A DNA stretch of 23,773 nucleotides from NCBI GenBank assembly GCA_964543235.1, contig CAZIXE010000057.1, forward strand, positions 1 to 23,773, given 5' to 3'. The notes below the pieces were generated by a model. It had not been told where the DNA came from. It did no database searches and worked only from the letters and a program-made list of their open reading frames with translations. This DNA comes from JANMMJ01 sp964543235 (GTDB lineage: Bacteria > Pseudomonadota > Alphaproteobacteria > Rhizobiales > Aestuariivirgaceae). How positions within the stretch are numbered: position 1 is the stretch's first letter; every line of letters begins with the position of its first letter. Shown here piece by piece: positions 14,005 through 23,773 of the stretch. The translations under genes and the position numbers were made by a program.

Positions 14005-14990
14005 AGCATGGACGGCAGGACCCTATCTGGCGGATTGTGGCCGTCGACCCAGGTCTTGATGTTGATGATCACCTTCTCGCCCATGTCGATGCGGCCCTCG
14101 ATGGTTGCAGAACCCATGTGCGGCAGCAGGACCGCCTTCTTTGACTTGAGCAGGCGTGGATTGACGGCCGGTTCATGCTCGAACACATCGAGGCCTGCAC
14201 CACCGAGTTCGCCGGCCTCGAGCATGCGCGCCAGGGCATTCTCGTCAATGACTTCGCCGCGTGCGGTATTCACGATAATTGCCGTGGGTTTCATGAGTTT
14301 GAGACGCCGCGCCGAAAGCAGGTGATACGTTGCCGGCGTATGTGGGCAATTGACGGAGACTATGTCCATGCGTGCCAGCATCTGGTCGAGGCTGTCCCAA
14401 TAGGTTGCCTCGAGCTCTTCCTCCAGGCTGGGGTTCACGGGCTTGCGATTGTGATAGTGGATCTGCAGGCCGAAGGCCTTTGCCCGCCGCGCCACGGCGG
14501 TACCGATCCGGCCCATGCCGATGATTCCCAATCGCTTGCCCCAGATACGCGATCCCAGCATCCAGGTCGGCGACCAGCCTTGCCAGGTATTGTCCGGGCC
14601 GATGACTTTGGCGCCCTCGATCAGGCGTCGCGCCACGGCCATGATGAGGGCCATCGTCATGTCCGCGGTATCCTCGGTCAAGACACCCGGCGTGTTGGTC
14701 ACGGTTATGCCGCGGGCAATGGCCGTCTCAACGTCAATGTTGTCCACGCCGGTTCCAAAATTGGCAATAAGCTTGAGCTGCTCGCCAGCCTGCATCAATA
14801 CCGACTTGTCGATCCGGTCAGTCACGGTCGGTACCAGTACCTCCGCTTCCTTGACTGCATCCGTGAGTTCTGCGCGCCCCATGGGCTTGTCGTCGGAGTT
14901 GAGCCGGGTGTGGAAAAGCTCCATCATGCGGGTTTCCACGACGTCCGGGAGTTTGCGCGTCACGATTACAAGGGGCTTGCGCTTGGACAT
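14001..14990 (-). CDS. D-isomer-specific 2-hydroxyacid dehydrogenase (glyoxylate/hydroxypyruvate reductase type)
   Basis: This 329-residue NAD(P)H-dependent oxidoreductase has the nucleotide loop GIIGMGRIGTAVARR (155-169) and catalytic residues R244 (NTARGEV), E273 (EHEP) and H291 (LPHMGSAT). NFGTGVDNID (78-87) is the substrate-loop motif of GyaR/GhrB-type glyoxylate reductases. The start at 14990 is chosen over an in-frame upstream start because GAAGGAT lies just before it and MSKRKPLVIVTR opens the fold properly. It probably reduces glyoxylate or hydroxypyruvate; the exact substrate is not determinable. It is co-transcribed with the LysE exporter. Confidence 0.92.
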   Translation of the reverse strand: MSKRKPLVIVTRKLPDVVETRMMELFHTRLNSDDKPMGRAELTDAVKEAEVLVPTVTDRIDKSVLMQAGEQLKLIANFGTGVDNIDVETAIARGITVTNTPGVLTEDTADMTMALIMAVARRLIEGAKVIGPDNTWQGWSPTWMLGSRIWGKRLGIIGMGRIGTAVARRAKAFGLQIHYHNRKPVNPSLEEELEATYWDSLDQMLARMDIVSVNCPHTPATYHLLSARRLKLMKPTAIIVNTARGEVIDENALARMLEAGELGGAGLDVFEHEPAVNPRLLKSKKAVLLPHMGSATIEGRIDMGEKVIINIKTWVDGHNPPDRVLPSML

Positions 14991-15146
14991 TAATCCTTCA
15001 CTCCCGGAGGCCAGACTTTGACGCAATTTTAACCCGAGCGGTTACAAGGTGTTAACTGCGGCGCTTTGTCTGGCAGGCCAATTGTTGTAGTCTGGATACC
15101 TGCTCCTGAGCGGAGCGGCAAGGCCATGAAAAGGGTGTGAGTCGGG

Positions 15147-15752
15147 ATGGCCAATGGGGGAAAGAGGAGGCGTTGGCTTGCATCCGCTGCAGTTGCGGCG
15201 GGCTGTATCGCAGTGACGCTGATGGTTACGTGGTCGCTTTTCGGCGAGAAGCCGGATGCCGGTGCCGCCGCCGTCGGGGACGCGACGGCCTCTGTGGACG
15301 CGCTCGCCAAGGTCACCGGGCCGTCCGGCCTGCCATTGCCGCGCTTCGTTTCGCTCAAGGCCGAGAAGGTCAATGTCCGGCGCGGACCGTCCAGCGATCA
15401 CAAGGTGGCCTGGGTATTCCAGCGCAAGGGCTTGCCCATTGAGATTGTTGCGGAATTCGAGAACTGGCGCCGGATTCGTGATAGTGAAGGCGAAGAAGGC
15501 TGGGTTCTCCAGAACATGCTCACCGGCAAGCGTACGGCGCTTGTTGCGCCCTGGCGAACAGGCCAATTCATTCCGATCTATGAAGCGCGGGATGCAGCGG
15601 GCCGGCTGGTGGCGAAGGTTGAGGCGGGGGCAGTCGGGGAAGTCGACACCTGCACAGGTGACTGGTGCCGTATTTCGGTCGGCGGTTACGACGGCTACAT
15701 CGAACAGATCATGCTGTGGGGCGTCTATCCCGGCGAGCGCGTGAGTCGCTGA
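15147..15752 (+). CDS. Membrane-anchored SH3-domain protein (SH3_4/YgiM-like)
   Basis: This 201-residue protein has an N-terminal Arg/Lys-rich start and one hydrophobic segment (about 11-32), consistent with a signal anchor or signal peptide. After a linker come two bacterial SH3-like units: SLKAEKVNVRRGPSSDHKVAWVF (from about 69) with EGWVLQNMLTG, and a second at about 135-195 with CTGDWCRISVGGYDGYI. Such proteins sit in the periplasm and may bind peptidoglycan or partner proteins; the precise role is unknown. It is divergent from the dehydrogenase gene, a common arrangement in Alphaproteobacteria. Confidence 0.85.
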   Translation: MANGGKRRRWLASAAVAAGCIAVTLMVTWSLFGEKPDAGAAAVGDATASVDALAKVTGPSGLPLPRFVSLKAEKVNVRRGPSSDHKVAWVFQRKGLPIEIVAEFENWRRIRDSEGEEGWVLQNMLTGKRTALVAPWRTGQFIPIYEARDAAGRLVAKVEAGAVGEVDTCTGDWCRISVGGYDGYIEQIMLWGVYPGERVSR

Positions 15753-15825
15753 CGACTGGGACAGCCAGGGTTTTCCATCGCACTTGCCAGACACCCTCGG
15801 GGCAGGTCTGCGTGAGGCCGGGAAA

Positions 15826-16983
15826 CTAACTGCCGAATCCTTCCCAGAAAGCCCGGGCCCGCGCGAAGAAGCCCTCGGATTCGGGGCTGTTGTTGCGGGC
15901 TTCCTTTTCGAACTCCCTGAGCAGCTCGCGCTGCCGTCTCGTGAGATTGACCGGTGTTTCGACCGTAGTCTGGATGTACATATCGCCGTGCTGTGCTGAC
16001 CGGAGCACCGGCATGCCTTTGCCGCGCAGGCGAAACTGCTTGCCGGTCTGCGTGCCTTCGGGAATGGTGACGCGCGCCTTCTTGCCATCGATTGTCGGCA
16101 CCTCGATCTCCCCGCCAAGTGCTGCCGCCGTCATTGAGATGGGCACCTTGCAGAACAGGTCCGCGCCGTCACGCTGGAAGAAATCGTGCGGTCTGATCGA
16201 CAGGAAGATATAGAGATCGCCGGAAGGACCACCCCTGAGGCCAGCTTCGCCTTCGCCTGCCAGGCGGATACGGGTGCCATCCTCGACCCCTGCCGGAATG
16301 TTGACGGAAAGGTTCCGTTCCTTCGTTACGCGACCGGCGCCGCCGCAATTGTTGCACGGGTCGGAAATAACCTGGCCGCGACCCTGGCACGTCGGACAGG
16401 TACGTTCCACCGTAAAAAAGCCCTGGCTGGCACGCACCGCACCGGCGCCACCGCAGGTGCCACAGGTCTTAGGCGACGAGCCGGGTTTTGCTCCCGATCC
16501 CGAGCACGCCTCGCAGGTAACAGAAGACGGCACACGGATCTGGGCAGTCTTGCCCGTGTAAGCCTCTGTGAGGCTGATTTCCATGTTGTAACGCAGGTCG
16601 GAACCGCGCTGGGCTCCGCCGCGGCCGCGCTGCCGTCCGGCCCGCTGGCCGCCCATGAAGTCCCCGAACAGGTCTTCGAAAATATCTGACATGGACGATG
16701 TGAAGTCAGGCCCGAATCCACCGCCGGGGCCGCCGCGCGCCCCGCCCATGCCGCCGGCTTCGAACGCCTGATGTCCAAACCGGTCATAAGCCGCCTTCTT
16801 CTGCGGATCTTTCAGTACATCGTAGGCTTCGTTGAGTTCTTTGAACTTGTGCTCGGCCGCCTTGTCGCCGGGGTTGGCGTCCGGGTGGTACTTCTTGGCA
16901 AGATTGCGGTAGGCCGCCTTCAGGGCTTTTTCGTCAGCCCCTTTGGGAACCCCCAGTACTTCGTAATAGTCGCGCTTGGCCAT
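15826..16983 (-). CDS. dnaJ: Chaperone protein DnaJ
   Basis: This 385-residue type I Hsp40 co-chaperone stimulates DnaK ATPase activity and delivers unfolded clients. The J domain has HPD at 33-35, followed by a Gly-rich linker (about 75-125) and a four-repeat zinc region: CEACSGSG, CGTCGGAG, CPTCQGRG and CNNCGGAG. The C-terminal substrate-binding domains follow. All diagnostic elements are present at normal length. It lies 159 bp downstream of dnaK, and an inverted repeat occupies the gap. Confidence 0.97.
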   Translation of the reverse strand: MAKRDYYEVLGVPKGADEKALKAAYRNLAKKYHPDANPGDKAAEHKFKELNEAYDVLKDPQKKAAYDRFGHQAFEAGGMGGARGGPGGGFGPDFTSSMSDIFEDLFGDFMGGQRAGRQRGRGGAQRGSDLRYNMEISLTEAYTGKTAQIRVPSSVTCEACSGSGAKPGSSPKTCGTCGGAGAVRASQGFFTVERTCPTCQGRGQVISDPCNNCGGAGRVTKERNLSVNIPAGVEDGTRIRLAGEGEAGLRGGPSGDLYIFLSIRPHDFFQRDGADLFCKVPISMTAAALGGEIEVPTIDGKKARVTIPEGTQTGKQFRLRGKGMPVLRSAQHGDMYIQTTVETPVNLTRRQRELLREFEKEARNNSPESEGFFARARAFWEGFGS

Positions 16984-17066
16984 GGTGAGCTACTTGGAGA
17001 ACCGCTGCGCCCGGGCCGAAGCGCCGGGCACATGGGAACTAGCCGGAAGATGCAGAGCAATTGGGG

Positions 17067-17140
17067 CTCATGCGGCAGGACGCCACCCTGATGCGTGAGG
17101 TTTGATCCACTGCATCTGTTGGCTTCCTGCCGCTCATGAG
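17067..17140 (-). repeat. Long inverted repeat between dnaK and dnaJ
   Basis: CTCATGCGGCAGG (17067-17079) pairs with CCTGCCG (17126-17132) and CATGAG (17135-17140). This gives 13 base pairs with a 2-nt bulge and a 46-nt loop, starting 2 nt after the dnaK stop. No T-tract follows, so it is not a classical terminator. It could act as an attenuator, an mRNA-processing site or a stabiliser that sets the dnaK:dnaJ ratio. Confidence 0.55.
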
Positions 17141-17142
17141 AG

Positions 17143-19065
<1,923 letters not shown>

Positions 19066-19150
19066 GTCTACCCTCCTGATGGCAGGCTGCCGTTCGGAAG
19101 CCCTTTCCAGGCACTTCCTCGATCCCCGGTCCGGGGAGGCCGCCTCCTGA

Positions 19151-19184
19151 CTGAGATATGGTCCGTTCCCCCTCGATTCCCAAG
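19151..19184 (-). promoter_or_regulatory. Candidate RpoH (heat-shock) promoter of dnaK
   Basis: On the minus strand, CTTG (complement of 19181-19184) is followed after 20 nt by CATATCTCAG (complement of 19151-19160). This resembles the alphaproteobacterial heat-shock pattern CTTG...CYTATNTNNG with one mismatch and slightly long spacing. It would give a leader of roughly 80 nt that includes the self-complementary TCCCCGG-T-CCGGGGA (19123-19137). Position and gene identity support the call; the spacing weakens it. Confidence 0.4.
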
Positions 19185-19267
19185 AGAAAACAGCGTTCGC
19201 GCGGGTATATAGGGTGAGAATTTTGGGCTATCAAGCCGCCCCGGATACGATTTCTGAAAGGATCACC

Positions 19268-20089
19268 ATGGAACGGCCGTCAATGACGCCGCAGGGTATA
19301 CCCCTTCTCGGGGCAGGAACTTACCCCTTGACGGGCGATGCCTGCGTCGCCGCCATCCTGATGGCCATTGAGGCTGGATTCCGCCACATCGACACGGCCC
19401 AGATGTATGGCAACGAATCCGAAACCGGAAGGGCGATTGCAGCAGCGGGCCTGAAGCGCGACGAACTCTTCGTGGTGACCAAGGTCATGCCCGCCAATAT
19501 CCGGCAGGAACTGTTCATTGACTCGGTTCGCCGGAGCCTCGATGTTCTCGGTCTCGATCAGGTTGACCTTCTTCTGATCCATTGGCCGCCCCGTGATGGC
19601 TTCGACGTCGCGGTAGGGTGTCTGAACGAGGCCCTTGACCGGCGTCTGACCCGCAAGATCGGCGTCAGCAACTTCACCATTGCCCAGATGCGGCGGGCCC
19701 AGGAACTGTCGTCCGGCCGGCTGGTCAACAACCAGGTTGAGTTCCAGCCACTGCTCGACCAGTCCCGGTTGAAGGCCGCAGCGGAAGCTCTGGGCATATG
19801 CCTGTCCGCTTACTCGCCACTTGGCCGGGGATTGGTGCTGAAGGAACCGGCTGTCCAGCAGATCGCGGACAGGCTTGGCCGCCCGCCGGCGGAGATCGTC
19901 CTGCGCTGGATCATCCAGCAGGGTGTCGTCGCCATCCCGATGACGACCAGGCGATCCAATGCCGAAAGCAATCTGCGGGCGCTGGAATTCGACCTGTCGG
20001 ACGCAGACATGACCGCGATTACCAGGCTGAACACTCAGAACCGGAGGCTCATCTCCCCCGTAGCCTGGGCTCCCGAATGGGACAACTGA
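19268..20089 (+). CDS. Aldo/keto reductase
   Basis: This 274-residue NADPH-dependent oxidoreductase of the AKR superfamily resembles the 2,5-diketo-D-gluconate reductase group. The catalytic tetrad is visible: D42 and Y47 (HIDTAQMYGNE), K72 (VVTKV) and H105 (LLIHWPP). KIGVSNF and the C-terminal IPMTTRRSNAESNL cofactor segment also match. An in-frame GTG lies further up at 19214, but ATG 19268 is preceded by GAAAGGA at ideal distance and opens the fold correctly. It is transcribed divergently from dnaK. The substrate is unknown. Confidence 0.92.
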   Translation: MERPSMTPQGIPLLGAGTYPLTGDACVAAILMAIEAGFRHIDTAQMYGNESETGRAIAAAGLKRDELFVVTKVMPANIRQELFIDSVRRSLDVLGLDQVDLLLIHWPPRDGFDVAVGCLNEALDRRLTRKIGVSNFTIAQMRRAQELSSGRLVNNQVEFQPLLDQSRLKAAAEALGICLSAYSPLGRGLVLKEPAVQQIADRLGRPPAEIVLRWIIQQGVVAIPMTTRRSNAESNLRALEFDLSDADMTAITRLNTQNRRLISPVAWAPEWDN

Positions 20090-20127
20090 GAGGGTAATCC
20101 CATCCGCCTCTTCACCCCTGACGAACC

Positions 20128-20472
20128 CTATGACACCGGATCGATGGTTGTCGGCGGCAGGGGGCCGGAACTTGCCGCCTGGCGTTTGAGACTGGCGATC
20201 TCATCCTGGGCGCGGCGCAGTTCGCTGGTGGAGTTCCGCGCCGACCTGCGCCACTTGCCCTGCCCGACCCAGCACACGGTCCAGCCGGCCAGGGCCCCGA
20301 GAAAGAGTCCGCAGAAGAGGAGGGCCCATAGGGGCATGCCGATCGAGACTGCGGGGGCCGTCGCGTCGAAGGGATCGAAGGAGACGTCAATCCACTGCCG
20401 GTTGGCCACGGCAAAGCCGAGAACAAGAACAGTAACCGGCGTCCAGATGACCCAGTTGAGAATGCGCCGCAA
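20128..20472 (-). CDS. LapA-domain (DUF1049) inner-membrane protein
   Basis: This 114-residue protein has two hydrophobic helices (about 8-25 and 46-68) joined by a short loop with IDVSFDPFDA, then a basic, helical cytoplasmic tail. This matches the LapA/YciS type linked in E. coli to lipopolysaccharide assembly. It sits 2 nt after ihfB at the end of the rpsA-sppA-ihfB-lapA operon, where such a gene is common in Alphaproteobacteria. Its role outside enterics is unproven. Confidence 0.85.
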   Translation of the reverse strand: MRRILNWVIWTPVTVLVLGFAVANRQWIDVSFDPFDATAPAVSIGMPLWALLFCGLFLGALAGWTVCWVGQGKWRRSARNSTSELRRAQDEIASLKRQAASSGPLPPTTIDPVS

Positions 20473-20474
20473 GC

Positions 20475-20762
20475 CTACCCGTCCTTCCCGTTCAGGCGCT
20501 CGCGCAACTCCTTGCCGGTCTTGAAGAACGGGACTTTCTTGGCATTGACATCGACTGCTTCCCCGGTTCGCGGGTTGCGCCCGAGCCTTGCATCGCGCGA
20601 CTTCACCGAGAACGCGCCGAATCCCCGCAGCTCGACCCGATCCCCTCCGGCAAGGGAGCGGATGATCTCGTCCAGCACTGTGTTGATGATGCGCTCGACG
20701 TCACGGTGATAGAGATGAGGATTCTTCGCCGCGATCTTCTCGATAAGCTCAGACTTGATCAT
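20475..20762 (-). CDS. ihfB: Integration host factor subunit beta
   Basis: This 95-residue DNA-bending protein of the HU/IHF family pairs with IhfA to bend DNA at specific sites in recombination, replication and transcription. LRGFGAFSVKSRDARLGRNP (45-64) holds the arm with the intercalating proline P64 in GRNPRTGE. The ATG at 20762 gives the normal MIKSELIEKIA N-terminus; an upstream in-frame TTG would add nine unconserved residues. Its place near rpsA supports IhfB over IhfA or HU. Confidence 0.95.
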   Translation of the reverse strand: MIKSELIEKIAAKNPHLYHRDVERIINTVLDEIIRSLAGGDRVELRGFGAFSVKSRDARLGRNPRTGEAVDVNAKKVPFFKTGKELRERLNGKDG

Positions 20763-20785
20763 GCCCTCTGTCCCGCAAGAAGTGT

Positions 20786-21733
20786 TCAAAGGTCAGGGTG
20801 CCAAACGGCAAGGAGACCGTCAAGCTTTGGCCGGTCGGCCAAGGAGATGAACTGCTGCAGGCCAAACGCCCGGGCCAGGCCATGGACCAAAGCGAAACCG
20901 AGCGATGACAGGCTCTCTGACCGCTTTGGCTCCCAATCGACTACCGGCAGGTCTTTCGCGATCTTCCGCTCGTCAGTCAGCCAGGTAAGGGCTTGCTCTT
21001 CACCGCCGATTTCGTCGACCAGCTTTTCCTTGACGGCCTGCCGGCCCGTGTAGACCCGGCCATCTGAAAGCACCAGGACTCGCTGCAGCGGAATTTCGCG
21101 GCGCTCTGCTACCAGTCCCGTGAACCACGCAAATGAATCCTGCACCATGGCCGCTGCCACCGCCCGCGCCTTGTCGCTGACCGGCTTGTAGGGGTTAGGC
21201 TCGGCCTTGAGATCGCCTGACTTGATCTCTTCCATTTTGACCCCCAGCGATTCGAGCAGGCGCGAAACCTCCGGGAACTGGAAGATCACCCCGATCGAAC
21301 CGGTAATGGTATTGCCTCGCGCCACTATGTGATCAGCGGCAATAGCCGTGATGTAACCCCCGGAAGCCGCGACTGTATCCATGACGGCAACGACCGGCTT
21401 CTTCTTGCCGACCTTGATGAGTGCTTCGTAGAGCGCTTCGGACCCCGCCGTCGAGCCGCCCGGACTGTCGATCTTGAGGATCACGCCCTTGACCGCCTCC
21501 GACTTGTCGATCTGGTCGAGAAGGTCGAGCGTGGGCTGATCACCGGTTATGAATCCGGTGATGCTGACCCGCGCCACGTGATCATTGTATTTTTCAATGG
21601 TCTGAAAGCCTCCGCCGGCCGCTGCCGCCACGACGAGAGCAACGACCACAACCAGCGCCGCCACCACCCGCCAGAACGTGAGTTTCCGCTTGAGGCGACG
21701 GCGGTCGGTAATCAGTTCGGCTTCAGAGATCAT
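20786..21733 (-). CDS. sppA: Signal peptide peptidase SppA, 36-kDa type
   Basis: This 315-residue membrane-bound serine protease degrades cleaved signal peptides. One transmembrane helix spans about residues 20-40. The ClpP-like core has IDSPGGS (88-94), the nucleophile S124 in AASGGY, and the general base K176 in SGDLKAEPNP. The 52-residue Ser-Lys distance is the same as I recall for Bacillus SppA. The short form, without the N-terminal duplicate domain, is normal for Alphaproteobacteria. It starts 9 nt after the rpsA stop and so is co-transcribed. Confidence 0.94.
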   Translation of the reverse strand: MISEAELITDRRRLKRKLTFWRVVAALVVVVALVVAAAAGGGFQTIEKYNDHVARVSITGFITGDQPTLDLLDQIDKSEAVKGVILKIDSPGGSTAGSEALYEALIKVGKKKPVVAVMDTVAASGGYITAIAADHIVARGNTITGSIGVIFQFPEVSRLLESLGVKMEEIKSGDLKAEPNPYKPVSDKARAVAAAMVQDSFAWFTGLVAERREIPLQRVLVLSDGRVYTGRQAVKEKLVDEIGGEEQALTWLTDERKIAKDLPVVDWEPKRSESLSSLGFALVHGLARAFGLQQFISLADRPKLDGLLAVWHPDL

Positions 21734-21742
21734 CGGCGGATA

Positions 21743-23461
21743 CTACTCCGCCGACTTGGATTCGGCATCTTTCTTTCTGAGGGCGGCACCGAGAATGTCG
21801 CCAAGCGAAGCACCTGAATCGGATGACCCGTACTGCGCCACCGCTTCCTTTTCCTCGGCGATTTCCAGCGCCTTGATTGAGACGGAGATCTTGCGGGCCT
21901 TGGCGTCGACCTGGGTGACCTTGGCATCCACCTTTTCGCCGACCGCAAAACGCTCGGTTCTCTGCTCGGAGCGATCGCGCGCGAGATCAGACCGCTTGAT
22001 GAAGGCGGTCATGTCGGACCCGGCAATCTTGACGTCGAGCCCGGTCTCCTGCACGCCAATCACCTCGCAGGTAACAGTGTCTCCCTTCTTGATATTTCCG
22101 ATCGAGGCCATCGGATCGCTGGCCAGCTGCTTGATGCCGAGTGAAATGCGCTCCTTCTCCTGGTCGACATCGAGGACCTGTGCACGGACCCGGTCTCCCT
22201 TCTTGTACTCCTTGATGACCTCCTCTCCCGGACGCTTCCAGTCGAGGTCGGAAAGGTGCACCATGCCGTCGACGTCGCCATCAAGGCCGATGAACAGGCC
22301 GAACTCGGTAATGTTCTTGACCTCGCCTTCGACCACGGTTCCCGGCGGATACTTTGACGAGAAGGTCTCCCACGGATTGCTTTGCGTCTGCTTAAGGCCC
22401 AGCGAAATCCGCCTCTTGGAGGGATCGACCTCAAGCACCTGAACTTCGATCTCTTCTGACGTCGACAGGATCTTGCCGGGATGGACGTTCTTCTTCGTCC
22501 AGCTCATTTCCGAGACATGGACAAGCCCTTCGATGCCATCCTCGAGCTCGACAAAGGCACCATAATCGGTGATGTTGGTGACGCGGCCCTTGACCTTGGC
22601 ACCGACCGGATAACGGTCTGCCACCAGTTCCCACGGGTCCTTGTCGAGCTGCTTCATGCCGAGCGAGATACGCTGGGTCTCGGGATTGATGCGGACGATC
22701 TGCACCTTGACCGTCTGCCCGACATGCAGGACGTCGGAGGGATGATTGACGCGTTTCCAGGCGATGTCGGTCACGTGCAAGAGGCCGTCGATGCCACCCA
22801 GATCGACGAATGCCCCGTAGTCGGTGATGTTTTTCACTACGCCATCGACGACCTGGCCCTCAGAGAGGTTCTGCACGATTTCAGAGCGCTGCTCCGCCCG
22901 TGTCTCCTCCATGATGGCGCGGCGTGACACGACAATGTTGCCGCGGCGGCGATCCATCTTGAGAATCTGGAAAGGCTGGACGACGTTCATCAGCGGACCG
23001 ACATCCCGAATCGGCCGGATGTCGACTTGCGAGCCAGGCAGGAAGGCTACCGCGCCACCCAGGTCCACCGTGAAACCGCCCTTGACCCGGCCAAAGATCA
23101 CGCCGTCGACCCGTTCATTCTTGGCAAGCAGTTGCTCGAGGCGGGTCCAGGCCTCTTCGCGACGGGCCTTGTCGCGCGACAGCACTGCCTCGCCCATCGC
23201 ATTTTCGATGCGCTCGAGATAGACTTCGACCTCATCGCCCGGCTTGAGCGAGAAATCCTTTCCGGGTTGGGAGAATTCCTTGAGCGGTACGCGGCCTTCG
23301 GTCTTGAGGCCGACATCGATGATGGCAAAGTCGTTCTCGATCGCTACGACGCGACCCTTGACGACTGAACCTTCGGCAGATGTCGACGTGCCGTAGGCCT
23401 CATTGAGCATGGCCTCGAAGTCTTCGCGTGTCGGATTGAGAGAGGCGGCGGTTTTCGCCAT
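21743..23461 (-). CDS. rpsA: 30S ribosomal protein S1
   Basis: This 572-residue protein has six S1/OB-fold domains, the form that binds mRNA and loads it on the 30S subunit. Repeats of the pattern VKGRVVAIENDFAIIDVG, VVKNITDYGAFVDLGGIDGL, VTNITDYGAFVELEDGIEG and VKNITEFGLFIGLDGDVDG are plain. The frame extends upstream, but the ATG at 23461 gives the conserved MAKTAASLNPTREDFEAML start, with AGGAAAG upstream. It heads the rpsA-sppA-ihfB-lapA operon. In E. coli S1 represses its own translation through a structured leader; the upstream region here is also structured. Confidence 0.97.
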   Translation of the reverse strand: MAKTAASLNPTREDFEAMLNEAYGTSTSAEGSVVKGRVVAIENDFAIIDVGLKTEGRVPLKEFSQPGKDFSLKPGDEVEVYLERIENAMGEAVLSRDKARREEAWTRLEQLLAKNERVDGVIFGRVKGGFTVDLGGAVAFLPGSQVDIRPIRDVGPLMNVVQPFQILKMDRRRGNIVVSRRAIMEETRAEQRSEIVQNLSEGQVVDGVVKNITDYGAFVDLGGIDGLLHVTDIAWKRVNHPSDVLHVGQTVKVQIVRINPETQRISLGMKQLDKDPWELVADRYPVGAKVKGRVTNITDYGAFVELEDGIEGLVHVSEMSWTKKNVHPGKILSTSEEIEVQVLEVDPSKRRISLGLKQTQSNPWETFSSKYPPGTVVEGEVKNITEFGLFIGLDGDVDGMVHLSDLDWKRPGEEVIKEYKKGDRVRAQVLDVDQEKERISLGIKQLASDPMASIGNIKKGDTVTCEVIGVQETGLDVKIAGSDMTAFIKRSDLARDRSEQRTERFAVGEKVDAKVTQVDAKARKISVSIKALEIAEEKEAVAQYGSSDSGASLGDILGAALRKKDAESKSAE

Positions 23462-23576
23462 GAGCAGAGTGTCTTTCCTGTCAATCGGGGCTGGCCCAGC
23501 GGAAATCGCCGCCAGGACGTCCTCTGGCACCCCGATGCGTTGATAATTGGGGCAGGCAGAGGCAAACCACGACAAC

Positions 23577-23633
23577 GTTTCAGGAGCCTCAGGGTGCACC
23601 CAGGCATGTGGCACGAAGGAAAGTTCCTGAAAC
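23577..23633 (-). repeat. 9-bp inverted repeat in rpsA leader
   Basis: GTTTCAGGA (23577-23585) and TCCTGAAAC (23625-23633) are perfectly complementary and enclose 39 nt that contain a smaller palindrome, GGGTGCACCC. If transcribed with rpsA this would form a long stem about 115 nt before the start codon, a plausible target for S1 autoregulation. Confidence 0.5.
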
Positions 23634-23639
23634 AATTTA

Positions 23640-23656
23640 GGGTGCCTCAGGCACCC
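23640..23656 (-). terminator. Terminator-like hairpin upstream of rpsA
   Basis: GGGTGCCTCAGGCACCC is a near-perfect hairpin with 8-bp arms around one base. On the minus strand it is followed by TAAATTGTTT, a moderate T-rich tail. It probably ends the preceding minus-strand gene (cmk expected, outside the window), or acts as an attenuator if the transcript continues into rpsA. Confidence 0.5.
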
Positions 23657-23773
23657 CGGTTTACGTCGCCGGCAGAATGGGTCGTTCCGAACCTCTATCG
23701 CAACCGGCGGCCTGGAACGCAGGCGCCGCTATAGCCGAAACCACAGGCCGGAGCAAGGAAAAGCAGGGGCATT

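Larger units (their letters stand above)
23462..23773 (-). promoter_or_regulatory. Upstream/leader region of rpsA
   Basis: No gene is visible in these 312 bases. cmk usually lies just upstream of rpsA in this class and may begin beyond the window edge. The region is rich in complementary segments on the minus strand: a terminator-like hairpin (23640-23656), a long stem (23577-23585 with 23625-23633) and the palindrome GGGTGCACCC (23592-23601). A further GGGGTGCC copy lies on the minus strand (forward GGCACCCC, 23526-23533) and could pair with the terminator arm instead. I found no convincing -35/-10 pair. Confidence 0.5.

Noticed and set aside
15042..16118. 358-residue minus-strand frame across the SH3 gene and the dnaJ 3' end
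   Set aside because: Overlaps dnaJ in another frame on the same strand and lies opposite a clear SH3 protein.

Overview
The window is a stretch of alphaproteobacterial chromosome, probably from a Rhodospirillales- or Hyphomicrobiales-like organism. The gene order is typical of that class: nfu-tsaB/rimI-plsC-miaB-phoH-ybeY-corC on the + strand, dnaK-dnaJ on the - strand, and rpsA-sppA-ihfB-lapA on the - strand. The core genes are GC-rich and tightly packed, with frequent 4-bp ATGA/GTGA overlaps. No tRNA, rRNA, CRISPR array, integrase or transposase was seen.

Layout. (1) 1-526 has no convincing gene and carries small palindromes. (2) 527-1087 is an intact nfu gene for an Fe-S scaffold. (3) 1165-6988 is a 5.8-kb foreign island of visibly lower GC. 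It encodes one five-gene operon: a beta-class DNA methyltransferase, a small protein resembling BglII-type endonucleases that appears to have lost its catalytic acids, a ParB-N-domain protein, an SNF2-like helicase/translocase, and a DUF3883 protein with a PD-(D/E)xK nuclease signature. (4) The island is bracketed by a perfect 588-bp direct repeat (577-1164 and 6989-7576) made of nfu codons 18 to the end plus the first 14 codons of tsaB. Because of this duplication, nfu is whole on the left and tsaB-rimI is whole on the right, while a tsaB stub and a 5'-truncated nfu lie at the inner sides. (5) 7534-13386 is a core operon for tRNA t6A and ms2i6A modification, phospholipid synthesis and rRNA maturation. 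TsaB and RimI are fused in one polypeptide. (6) 13360-15752 holds a LysE exporter and a 2-hydroxyacid dehydrogenase (- strand), divergent from an SH3 periplasmic protein. (7) 15826-19065 is dnaK-dnaJ. (8) 19268-20089 is an aldo/keto reductase. (9) 20128-23461 is rpsA-sppA-ihfB-lapA, with a structured upstream region running to the window end.

Main point of interest: the island looks like a compact, modification-dependent anti-phage system. The proposed division of labour is a methylase marking self DNA, a BglII-like protein possibly reading the site without cutting, a ParB-like switch, an SNF2 motor and a DUF3883 nuclease as effector. It lacks the drmB (DUF1998) and drmC (PLD) partners of DISARM, and I cannot match it to a named system from memory. 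Its insertion geometry is exactly that of a single-crossover (Campbell-type) integration of a circle carrying a host gene fragment. Recombination between the repeats would remove the island and restore nfu-tsaB without a scar. Functions are inferred from motifs read by eye; no database search was possible.
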